Positions 1-10,372 of a stretch of 64,000 nt of DNA are shown here, piece after piece. A program made the translations under genes and the position numbers. The stretch's first letter is position 1. Each line of letters opens with the position of its first letter. The stretch lies in contig CM061067.1 of assembly GCA_030762895.1 (NCBI GenBank), positions 105,867,888 through 105,931,887 on the forward strand, in the 5' to 3' direction. The notes beneath the pieces were generated by a model, which made no database searches, was not told where the DNA came from, and worked only from the letters and a program-made list of their open reading frames with translations. This DNA is from Sophora flavescens (Eukaryota; Streptophyta; Magnoliopsida; Fabales; Fabaceae).

Positions 1-1316
1 CCCTAAGAACAGAGAGTATCACGGCCTAGCCGTGATACAGGTCACAGCCATGACAGGCCATCTCCTGAAGACCAGAATTGATCATGGCCTAGCCGTGATG
101 AGCCTCACGGCCGTGATACAATTTCCAACAAGTTTTTGACTAGGCATGTGAGCCAACACCCGCTACCACCTCGGTGAGTTGTTCCAATTTTTCTCCTCTC
201 TCCGACTTGATTATTTGCATTGGGGACAATGTAAGTTTTTAAGCTTGGGGTAGGGGTATTTTTGAAATTTTTTGCAATTTTTGCATTTTTCATGTTGTAT
301 TCATATAGGGATAGTTTTGCATGATCACATTCTCTAGATTGCCCCTCACTTAGAATTTGCATCCAATTGTGAGAACTTGGTGCCAAATAAATTGAGAGTG
401 TGATTTTTTGAACCCAATTTTTTATTCTTGTGATAAGGCTAAAAATAAAAATTCTTGAGATGATCTTTTGACAGTTGATAATTAGCATGTGGTTCCTTAG
501 ATTTGCGTTTCTCATTGATGTTAAACTACTAAATGTGAGATTTGGAGCCAAAAAGGGGTACTCACAAAATCTACCCCATTCTTTGTGATAGAGTGTTTTA
601 TTCCTCTTAGATTGTATTCTCTAGAACTTGACTTGAAACCATTTTGAAACTTAAAAATTTTTTAAAACATTTTTGAAAATTATTGAGGCACTAGGTATTT
701 TTCAGGTCTTCCGAGCTTTGATTGACTAAATGCTACCCCTTAGTCGCCTAATTTTGAGCCAAAAAAAATAAAAAATAAAAATAAAATACTTTTCTTGGTA
801 CCTTGAAATAATTTGATGAATGATGCTTGGTATGGCACCTTTTAAAGTATTGCAAAAAGGGTGAAAAAAGGGTATTTTATAAGGTGTCATGCTTTGCAAT
901 GTTGATATTTTGTTTAACCCTCTTGAATTTCCTTTTCTTGATTTCCCCACCTAACTATTAATCCCATGGCTTCATTACAACCAGAATAAAAGACCTCTTG
1001 ATTCTTTTGTGTTTTCATTAATAAAGTGGAGATTTGGTTAATAGTCATGCTTATGGTAGAGTACCTTGCTTGAGAAAATTGAGCGAATTGTCATATACCC
1101 TTAAACACTTGAGTGAGGTGAGAAGAGTACCCGAATCAGTGAGAATATGAATTTAAAAGAACCTAATCTTCTAATTGGACTTGAAATCGATTATCTCTTG
1201 GGTATTTATTGAATATGCCTCATCACTTGGATTAGTTACTCGGGTTCATGGTTCATTATCCATGCTCTGATTATTTATATCTTCTGGCCTTAGTGATTGC
1301 TTGAGGACAAGCAAAC

Positions 1317-1335
1317 TCTTAAGCTTGGGGTGATT
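1317..1335 (+). other. Polypurine tract of the 1-2733 element
   Basis: A purine-rich stretch containing AAGCTTGGGG directly precedes the TGATGAG start of the 3' LTR. The same motif lies beside the 3' LTR of the 16319-22859 element on the other strand. It should prime plus-strand DNA synthesis. An internal look-alike lies at about 240-255. Confidence 0.7.
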
Positions 1336-2733
1336 TGATGAGTGTGATTACACCTCATATTTGTTTATCATTTTGCATGCATTTTCATATAGTTTAGGCA
1401 TTCTTAATTTGATTTTTGTTAATTTTTACTTTGGAACGGGTAAGGCGGTTTTGTGGTGTTGTTTTGCAGGAATTAAAGGTAAAATGCTCAGGATTGACCA
1501 TGATGGAGCTTGGATGAAGATGGAGCTTTAAAAGTGAAGAAAATAAGCCAAACAGAGCCCATCATGGCCTCGCCGTGATGACCATCACGGCCATGATCGA
1601 GCAAAACTGAAAAAGAAAGAAGGCAAAAGTCAGAATTGGTCACGGCCTGGCCGTGATGTCCATCACGGCCGTGACCTGTTAGCTGAACCTGACCCTCAAA
1701 AGTCAGAACTGATCATGGTCTAGCCGTGATACACATCACGGCCGTGACAGACCAAAAATTGAAGGAGCGCCCAAGGCAGAATCCATCACGGCCGTGACGT
1801 GTATTACTTGGATCAGAAGCAACTGATTTGGATCTAATTTGTGTTTGATTGGGATTCAAACTCCCCAAATCTATAAATAGGGCATCTGATCAGAGGCAAA
1901 GGAGGACTTTTGGCTGCAACATTTAGGCTATAACTTAGGATCTCTCTTCTTCTTCCTCCTCTCTTTTCTGATTTTTATTTTCATGTTGTTGACCAAGCTT
2001 GTCATCACCGTGGCAAGGCTTGAGTAGTAGTTAAATTTTAGGGATTGGGGCTATGCCCAAGGTTTGTTTATGATAATGAATTGATGTTTAATCTTTGTTA
2101 ATTGCGATTTTGCTTTAGATCTGATTTCTAGTGTTTTAATTACTCGTAAATCTGGTGCGCGCTTATTTACGTATCGTAGATATTCTAAGTAGGAACCTAG
2201 CGGTGAACTTAGGTGTCGGATCTATAGAATCAAACTTAGGACTGAAATCACGAGAGTTAGAATCCGTCCTTCGAGGATTAACGAATTGTCACAAAACGTA
2301 AAGGGTTCAATCTAAATTCGACTACCACGAGAGTAGGGGTTGGTTTAATTGGGCACGGTTTTTGTAACCCGAGTGGGAGCTTAAACTATTTGAGGATAAA
2401 TTCACCTTCAAGGCATTTTTGATAAATTAACAAGGGATAATCAATTTAGCAACATAAACGATCTTGTTGGTAACCCAAATTCCTAGGAATCCATTTAGAT
2501 ATGAAAAACCATAAACTGATTTACTTTCTGTTTTACTTGATTCTGATTTTGAGTTATCTCTTATTTTAAATATAAAAACCTTTTCAAAAAATCCTTTTTT
2601 TATAGTCCAGTTTTATCGATTTAGTAATTAGTTGCGATTTGAGATCACGGTCTCTGTGGGATCGATATCTTTTTATTATTTGACGACAATCCGGTACACT
2701 TGCCGGAATCGCATGTGCGAACACACGACATCA
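1336..2733 (+). repeat. 3' LTR (1398 bp)
   Basis: The LTR begins TGATGAGTG after the polypurine tract and ends CACACGACATCA, giving TG...CA termini. A TATA box (CTATAAATAG) lies at 1871-1880. An array of GC-rich palindromes lies just upstream, at 1559-1800. The 5' LTR is outside the window, so age cannot be estimated. Confidence 0.8.
1559..1800 (+). repeat. Paired palindrome array upstream of the TATA box
   Basis: Three cassettes (about 1559-1598, 1638-1676 and 1712-1749) each hold two imperfect palindromes separated by 4-6 bases. An example is TCACGGCCTGGCCGTGA followed by ATCACGGCCGTGA. A single palindrome follows at 1780-1799. The TATA box is about 70 bases further downstream. Two more cassettes lie in the internal region at about 16-58 and 78-120, so the motif is not confined to the LTR. 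A role in transcription is inference. Confidence 0.75.
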
Positions 2734-2735
2734 GT

Positions 2736-3444
2736 ACTCTTGTTATCTTGTTCCTTTGTATAAAAGGAAAAGTTATTAATGTCGTATCCGCTCCAACAAA
2801 TGACATTGAAGCTAGGCCCACGTGCTAGCTATCTTACTTCGTCAAAAGCAGTGCTACCATTCTTAAGCATTTCTTCCTTGAACCATTGTAAGAAAGTCTT
2901 GTTATGCTTGTTCAACAACCACCTTTCGTTCATTCGAGGGTTTTCTTCCTTGACTTTTCTTTTATGTTCACAAAATTAAGGTTGAACAAAATCGATGTTG
3001 TTCAATACATACAAATGTGCTTCTATTAATCTTTACACCATGTGTACACCCGGGATACAAAGGCTTATCCGTATCACTGGACAACCTTCCATACACACGT
3101 GCTCGCTGAAAAGATTCTTGTTCAATATCACGGATCATGTCCTCCACTCGATCATCCTCCATATCTACGTCAATATCCTCACTTTGAGAGACACTTGACT
3201 TAGTACTTAACAACACATCACCATGCCATATCCATCTTGTATAATTCAAGCAAATCCCACTACAAATAAGATGAGTACGTATATCCTTGACCGTACATTT
3301 CGTCGTATTCAAACATTTGACACAACGACAACAGAACATTCCTTTACTATCAGGAACATTCCTTTGAGAAAATACTACAAACTCTTCCACTCCCTTCAAA
3401 TACTCATCACAAGTGCTTTTACAAACCATCCAACTACGATCCAT
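2736..3444 (-). pseudogene. CACTA transposase remnant lacking the TNP2 core
   Basis: From an ATG at 3442-3444 the frame begins MDRSWM and contains paired cysteines (CCRCVKC) and YTRWIWHGD, the signature of the transposase-associated domain at the N-terminus of plant CACTA transposases. It continues to DDRVEDMIRDI and PLYPGCT, which normally precede the Transposase_21 (TNP2) catalytic domain. Here the sequence jumps directly to the region after that domain (ENPRMNERWLLNKHNKTFLQ, then LARGPS and GYDINNFSFYT), so the catalytic core is deleted. A frameshift or stop near 2968 and an in-frame TAG near 2835 break the rest. The frame ends at the LTR element at 2733. It cannot make a working transposase. 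Confidence 0.8.
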
Positions 3445-5080
3445 AGCTAAATAGGTTATGTAGTTATGAACACATATATCCAATATAAGCACAATGGCAA
3501 AATAGGTTGATTGATCTTCTACATTTTCTATTTTATGTTTTACTTTGGTCCTATATGTTTTATTTTTTGCATTTTGGTCCTATATACGATTTCATGTCAC
3601 AATGTTAGTCCTAAAACTGACGTCGTCAAGTAAGAATTGACGAAAAAGACTAACATGTCGAAAAAACATAATGTATAAGACCTATTTGAAAAAATAAAAT
3701 TTATAGCACCAATCTGAAAAGGAAAAAAACCGTACGGAACGAATCAACCTATTTTATATAAGATGATTTATTATTGGTCGATAACGTTAAAAAACTTTAC
3801 ATTGTGTATCATAATTAAACTCCTATGAAAATAATATTTCTTTTCAAAGTTGAATAAGGCCCATCTAATGGAAAAGTTAAATCATAAGGCACTAGTATCA
3901 TTTTAAGCATGCAATACAGAATATTTGAAACTCCTCCCCCAATTTTTCTTCATAGGGTTATGGGATGGAAGATGGAACATTTTGTGGAGTTATGTCCCTC
4001 ACCCATCACAGCCACTCCTAACCCATCCATCACCACCAACAATTTAAAATCATCAATGCAATACATAATATTTGAAAACAATATAACCAAAATGACAAAA
4101 AGAAAAAAAATGAGGTTTAGGGCATATTACCGGTTTCACAAAGAGGAGAGGGAGAGTGGCTCAGTGGTGAAGGAGAGTGGCTCAGGGGTTCCTTGAGCAT
4201 GGAGAACCTTAAATGAGACAAAACACAAAGAGACATTAGGGCAGAGCAGGGACAGAAAGAGAGAAGACAAGAGAGAAGAGAGAAGAGAAGAGTAGAGAGA
4301 AGATTGTTAGTGAAAGTTCAAAAATCTGTTCAAGTTCAGCAAACTATCAACCGAGTTTTGAAATTTTTTAACAATAGATTAGTCTCCTTAGCAGCCATAT
4401 GTAAAGTGTAGAAAATAACTTATCAGAGTCCAGGCACCATTTCAAACATGGTTTTCCTACTAGTTTTATGAACCTTCACAAATTGAAATTCCCTATCACC
4501 ATTATCAAACTCCATCAAATACCAGTTATCAACAAAATAACCTTCATACATATAACAGAAATAAACACAATAACACAACTTATACCACATCACTATTTCA
4601 ACATTGCTATTTACAAACCATTTATCAGAAAGCAGAAACAGAGACAAAGACTCTGACATATTTTCACACAGTTCACAAAGTTAGGGCATTACCAGAGAAT
4701 ACGGCCGCTTCTATTTGTGCTCAGTGGTGAAAGAGAATGGATTTTGTTAGGGCTCAGTGGTGAAGGAGAACCTTATATGAGAAAGAAAAGTACCCTTAAA
4801 TGAGATAGAAGATAAGAGAGAAGAGAGAAGAGAGGAGAGATGAGAGAAGAGAAGGGAGAAGATGACTCACCAAAGAATACAGTTGCGGAGGTGGCGAAGA
4901 AGAACTCGCAGCGGTGATGGTGGAGAAGACCTTGGTCGCGGTCACGGTACTTGACAAGGGTTAGGGCAGAATAGAGTAGTGATGGTGATCGAGAATAGAG
5001 GCAGAGAGTAGTGAAAGTGCAGGGTGAAGAAGGAAGGGGTGCGGGTTTATGTGTAATGTATACTTTTTAATTTAATTCCA

Positions 5081-5240
5081 CTTTTAACGCCAGTTGTTTA
5101 TACAACTGACGTTAAAAGTTCAACTTTTACGTCAGTTGTATAAATAACTGAAGTAAAAGATAAACTTTTAACGCCAGTTGTTTAAACAACTGACGTAAAA
5201 GGTGAACCATGTCACTTTTAAACAACTGACGTAAGAAGTC
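5081..5240. repeat. Subterminal inverted repeats of the CACTA element
   Basis: A 20-base motif of the form CTTTTAACGCCAGTTGTTTA and its reverse complement alternate at least six times. They form strong hairpins about 110-270 bases from the terminus. Such arrays are typical transposase-binding regions of CACTA elements. Confidence 0.75.
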
Positions 5241-5336
5241 ATTTAAATGAACCTGATAATTACAGAACTGCCACCGCCTCCTTTTTAATGTCTAAGTTTT
5301 ACTTAACATACGTTAATCGTACCTGTTTATTACCTA

Positions 5337-5349
5337 TTTTGTACTAGTG
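5337..5349 (-). repeat. CACTA terminal inverted repeat
   Basis: The minus strand reads CACTAGTACAAAA inward from 5349. The next three bases outside (ACT, 5350-5352) are the expected 3-bp target duplication. The partner terminus is outside the window. Confidence 0.7.
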
Positions 5350-8235
5350 ACTATCACTTTATGTAATTGCATGTAACAAAAAGATTTTTTCAAGGCATAA
5401 ATTTTAGGGTGACCGAAACCCTAGTAGAGGAAAGTTTACGATTTTGTTAAAAATCCTTCATGCATGTCACAAAATCCTTGATGCATGTACCTTTAAGCTC
5501 ATAAGCTTCATCAATAAAATAAGTTTTCTCTCCTATTCTACTTCTCATGGCTGAAACTCTAGTTTGGGAGTTGAGGAAGCCTTGTTTCAATTTTTTTTAA
5601 AGAAAAATGTTTACTTGGATCATCATTTTAATTACATGCATGAGAGAGATAGAGTTACTTTATGATTTTCCCTATATTATATGTTTGCATGTATGTTTTT
5701 GAGGGTCTAGGACCCTTGCATGTTGATTTTATGGCCTGTGGATGATGCTAGAATGAATATAATAACTTGGTGAGGATGAACATAAGTAAAATATGAATCT
5801 GGCAGCATGACATAGATTTATTCGTGAGCCCGCGAATTTTTATAGGTAACATATTTCTGAAACTAAATACATATATGGAAAGAAGACTTCTGAGGCTTTA
5901 ATTTGATATATAATATGTAACTATTTGGATAAGAATTACTGGGTCAAAACACCTCTCACAATAGGATCAAATTAAATTTGTGAAAATATGCTCCTAATTG
6001 ATTTCATGATGACTTTAAATATGAATTTGAAAGTTAAAAACATTTATAAAATTTTCTGGGGTTAATACTGAAGCATAAATAAAGTTGAGTTGAAGATTTG
6101 AGATTTTTACATATGTATATAAAGAGAAACAATTTCATAAAAATTACATGTTGGTGAACTCGGATTTCTGGAAAATCATGCACAATCAGAGGCAGTGTGA
6201 AATTTTAAATAAATTAATGCCTTCTAATTTTAACATGGGACCAACTAAAATATGTTTATGTGTGAGTTGGGTACCTTTAATTAAATTTTAAAAAATTTTA
6301 AAGGTCATTTGTGTGATCATTCACAATTTAAACCCACTGTTGTTTTGAAAATGTTTTTATAAAAGAGTTCATCCTAATTTTTTTTGAATGAAAAATATGA
6401 TTTTGAAAATAATACCTTTTAACACGATGAAGTAAATATTTTTGGAATAAATGGACTATAAAAAAAGTGTTAATGTAAAGATATAAAAATATGGGATTAA
6501 AGTATATATAAGTAAGTTTTGGACAAAATGTAATCCAAGAATTTGTAAAAACTTGGACATCTCTAGCATCATTTTTCTAGCCATGACCAAAACATAGACA
6601 TAGAAAGATAAGATGATTTTGTTGTTTTAATTTAAGTCATTGGGTAATTCTTAGACCTGTGGCATGCTGTGAGCAAAGGAAGTTCGCTTTGGGCAACACG
6701 GATACAAAGAATTTTTCTACCCTTCGGACCAGGTAAGGGGAGACTGCCTGAGGGATACTCCTTATGATAACTACATGTTGTTTGAGATTGATTTTATGTG
6801 AGTTTGCTGAGTTTTGATTGGTGGCTTAAGTTGTTTACTTGATCTGATAACTATATGTTGTCTGTGTATGTCTTAAGGTGATTGTTTGAATGTTTTGATG
6901 TGATAATTTAATTTGTTTATTTGATTGAATAACATGTTTAAATTTGTATGTTTGATTGATTATTTAAGAATATATGTGAATTAGCTGATACATGCTACAT
7001 CTGTTATGAGATTGTTTGGTTGATTGTGTGAAAAGCCTAACATTGGTTGGAGCTCAATTAATAATCAAAGATAAAAGTTTTAAGAAAACTATAAAAAGAA
7101 TATCCGAAAAAAAAGTTTAATTGAAGAAACATTTTTGGTAAAAGAGAAAGTAACTATCTTTTCAAAGATTTCAAGGAGTATTTAAGAATCTATTTTTTTA
7201 TTTTTCTCTTATGAAGGAAAATTCTTTGAAGGGTTAAATGATTTTATCTTAAGAAAATTTAATTTTTGAAAATATTTCATGGTACAAAACCATTAAGAAA
7301 AACAAGTTACTATGAAATTTTAAAAAGTTTTTCTTGCAAAGCTACAAATATTTTTCAGAAAAAGAAAGTTTCAAAATAAAATAGATTTTTGGAAATGAAA
7401 TAGATTTTCTATAACTCGAAGTTTTTTTTTTAAATGAATTTTAAATTAAAAAGTTTTCTTTTGTCAAAGGTTTTACTGAACGAAAATATTCCGATAACTT
7501 GGATAAGTTACGGAGGTTTTGTTTTGGATTTGTATTTTCACTGAACGAAAAATAATATTGAAAAGTGAACCTAGTAATCGAGAAGTTGGGATGCTAGTGT
7601 TTCTGCAGTGAAAACACGTGGATCTATGATCCGTATCATGATGTTTTGGACCATGTGTCCAATATACGTTGTTGTGGACCGTGTGTCCTATATACGTTGT
7701 TGTGGACTGTGTGTCCTATATACGTTGTTATGGACTATGTGTCCTACATATGTTGTTGTGGACTGTGTGTCCTACATACATTGTTGTGGACTGCGTGTCC
7801 CATATACATCGTGATGAACGTGGTTAAAGGTGAAAATTGTTTTCTACGATCATAAAGTCTAAGAATAGTGCACAGGTCTAGGATTGTTGTGATTGGACAC
7901 TCAGACTAAAACGTCCTGTGTTGACAATGAAAGTTTTAAAACGTTGAAAATTCATGGGTGGTAATATGCCTTGAGCCTCGACAGGGAAACAATGAAACAC
8001 AAAGGAAAGCTGCGAAAACAAAATGTTTTTTTCTCATGCATTATTCGGCAGACGTGTCGTCGGTGTTAATCTGGATAACTTGGCTAAGATATTCAAGACG
8101 TTGTATCATTTTGCCATGATGGACAATGAAATTCATATGCCTTGTTTACTGTGCCTTGAGTTGGACAGTATGCTATGGATATCCACACACGTTGATCACC
8201 GCGCCAGGTCTTTTGGGCAGTGTTGTGGAAAAACA
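5350..8235 (+). mobile_element. Long LTR-like non-coding element C, first segment
   Basis: This AT-rich stretch has no convincing coding frame. It is the same family as element A (8916-13480) on the opposite strand. Shared blocks include the AGGTAAGGGG splice-donor-like site (6731-6740), a TTTTCACTGAA...GGGATGCTAGTGTT block (7540-7600), and repeats of GGAC...GTGTCC. The copia insertion at 8236 splits C; the second segment is 32382-33177. Its start lies beyond the CACTA element, outside the window. A solo LTR of a Tekay-like chromovirus is the most likely identity, from the TGT(G/A)ACACCCC / GGGTGTTACA termini seen in relatives, but no internal domain proves it. A 71-codon frame at 8023-8238 has no recognisable product. 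Confidence 0.6.
7648..7815. repeat. 28-bp tandem repeat, six copies
   Basis: A unit of the form GGAC(C/T)GTGTGTCCTATATACGTTGTTGT repeats six times with a 28-base period and point differences. It creates overlapping spurious open frames. Related GGAC...GTCC units lie scattered at 10680-10880 in element A. Confidence 0.85.
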
Positions 8236-9336
8236 TGAAGTTAACATAGGCAAACACAAGAAGGGGGGTTGAATTGTGTATGTTAATAATTTTCGAAAAA
8301 CAACCTTTAAAACTATTTTTGCACACAAGAAGATTAAAACAGAAGCAAGTAAACATAAATAGATCTTTTAAAAGCTTTAATAAAAGCAATAACAAAACCC
8401 CTCAGTCAGTAAAAACGAATAAAACTGAAAGAGTTTAGAGATAGAAGATTCACACAAAGGATTTTGTCTTGGTTCACTCTCTTCCAACCAAAAGCTACGT
8501 CTAGTCCCTTCGACTTGAAGGTTTTATCCACTATTTATCCAAATATATTACAACCAAGTTTTCAACACCTCTCCAGGCTTACAAGTATTCCTTTCTTACC
8601 AAGCCTCTCCAGGCTCTAACTCTAACAAAATGATTTGACTTATGATCTTCTTAACTCACTATCTGTGAGGATATGAAAGTTTAAGATCAGATGAATGTTT
8701 TCACAATATTCAAACTTAAGATACAAACTTTTAATTATCAGAGAATAAAAGAATAAGAGCTTGTTTTCTCAAGAATTGTATCGACAGAGGTTGGGCTTGC
8801 CAAAGTTGTTCTTCAGTACTTGAGGTCTTCTATTTATAGTGGCCTTCTCCTTATTTTGAAAAGCTTCAACGGTCATTTTGAATTTTCCGTTTAGAGATGA
8901 AATAGTGTCCGTTGTTGTGACACCCCCTTTTCAGGTATCACATTTACGTAACATTACCCAAACATCAAACTAAATAAAATATTAAGTTGCTGGTTTTCTT
9001 CGGAAAATAAGATGCATTTTCTAATTCCCTATACTTCTTTAAAAAAATTAGTGATAAAATTTTTTCTTTTTCTGCACATACATTCAAACTCTCATAATAT
9101 AATATACACCACTATATATATATATTTCACATATACTTCTCTATTTTACAAATGACCCTTTTCTTACTAGGTCACTATCCACTTATCACACATATTTGAC
9201 ATCATCAGAAATTTTTACAACTAAGTCATAGTGGGTGTCTGAAAATACTACGCAAAAGATGACTCTCAGGAGTCACTAATTCAGACTATCCTAAAATTCC
9301 CACTCTTCCTAAAACTACATCCTAAGATGGTCACCA

Positions 9337-9846
9337 CTATATAAAACCATTGGGAAGCCTAGTGTACACTCCCCCACCCCCTGAAGATGTGTCTGGAGAG
9401 GATACAACAGCCCCCTCTCTGGCAGCTTCAGACCCTTCGTCTGCTATAGGAACATAGTCAGGATTTTCCACCGGATTCTCCTCTGGGTCTTCCTCCATCT
9501 CCTCCGGAATGTTCTCTGGAACTAATATAATGGGTGCAGGAGGTGATCATGGTGCAACTTGTTGTAGTGGTTGAATAAACTGAGGCGGTTGGTGTTCCAG
9601 ACTCCCATGTTGTACTAAATACTGTAGTATCATCCAGATGGGTGGTAGCGATACTTCAATGGTTTCCCTGCTATGAACTAACTGTTGTGGTCCTTCAGCG
9701 ACTGTACCTCGGAGAGTCCTTAATGGACCAGTATAGGTAGAACTCCGAGCCCCTGGGTTAATAACCCAGGCGTCTCCTCTATCAGCGTTGTCAAACGTCA
9801 GGGATCGTACCCCCGAGTAGTTCAAATCCACCTCGTCCGGATCCAT
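9337..9846 (-). pseudogene. Unrecognised open frame near the 3' end of element A
   Basis: A frame starts MDPDEVDLNYSGV at 9846 and runs 99 codons to a TGA at 9547-9549. It then stays open in the same frame for 69 more codons to 9337. The second part is rich in proline and glutamate (PENIPEEMEEDPEENP) and ends in a glycine run. The TGA could be a C-to-T change of a CGA codon (CpG). The ATG follows directly after ACATTTTAG, which could be a splice acceptor, and a donor-like site lies about 2 kb upstream. I do not recognise the product. Coding function is uncertain. Confidence 0.4.
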
Positions 9847-10158
9847 CTAAAATGTTTGTAAGGGTGAGTTTCCAATATATGAGTTTTATAAGACAACCCC
9901 ATGCAAGACTCTCAAATAGCAATTACCAAATATTCACAATATAATAACATGAATTCTAACAGTAAAATGATATAATTCACAGGGCTTCATGCCCGACAAT
10001 CATCGTCATTTTATAAAAATGCATGACACTTCTATGTTCAATTTCTAATTTGATACCTAATCTCCGGAGATCCCACAACTTTCTGTTTCGTTTCAAGCTG
10101 ATCAGGCTCACACATGGCGCATTGTAAAAAAGAACAAAACAATGCCCAAGAAAATAAA

Positions 10159-10372
10159 TGGTGCACATCCCCATTCCCGATAGGATGTTCATGCCAGCAC
10201 CTAACACAATTGTGCACATCCCCATTCCCGTTAGGATGCTCATGCAAAGCAACGACACAATTACAATTGTGCACATCCCCATTCCCGTTAGGATGCTCAT
10301 GCAAAGCAACGACACAATTGTGCACATCCCCATTCCCGTTAGGATGCTCATGCAAAGCAATGACACTATTCC
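10159..10372. repeat. 51-57 bp tandem repeat, four copies
   Basis: A unit containing TGCACATCCCCATTCCCGTT and AGGATGCTCATGCAAAGC repeats at about 10159, 10211, 10268 and 10319. A related but rearranged version lies in element B at about 26037-26130, which supports common ancestry of A and B. Open frames across it on both strands are products of the repeat. Confidence 0.85.

Larger units (their letters stand above)
1..2733 (+). mobile_element. Athila-type Ty3/gypsy element, 3' part
   Basis: This is the 3' non-coding end and 3' LTR of an LTR retrotransposon; the coding part lies left of the window. The internal stretch (1-1335) has no coding frame. It shares many segments with the 3' region of the element at 16319-22859, for example the stretch around a cut-site-like AAGCTTGGGG and the block around 155-180. 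Its LTR start also aligns with the LTR of that element, so the two belong to one family or close subfamilies. The copy ends at 2733 inside a CACTA transposase remnant. The five bases after it (GTACT) should be the target duplication, but the other side is outside the window. Confidence 0.82.
2734..5349 (-). mobile_element. CACTA (En/Spm) DNA transposon, internally deleted, 5' part
   Basis: The right terminus reads CACTAGTACAAAA on the minus strand at 5337-5349, the terminal repeat type of plant CACTA elements. Inverted subterminal repeats follow. The coding remnant at 2736-3444 is on the minus strand. The stretch 3495-5080 has no recognisable gene; it holds CT-rich sequence (minus strand) around 4250-4300 and 4800-4870 and a repeated GGCTCAGTGGTGAAGGAGA motif at about 4157 and 4732. 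The left part of the element is displaced beyond the Athila insertion and lies outside the window. Confidence 0.8.

Noticed and set aside
4423..4659. 78-codon minus-strand frame in CACTA-1
   Set aside because: No motif or relation to CACTA proteins. It could be a captured exon, but nothing supports it.
8023..8238. 71-codon plus-strand frame in element C
   Set aside because: No recognisable motif, and it runs into the copia LTR at 8236. Kept only as a note in element C.
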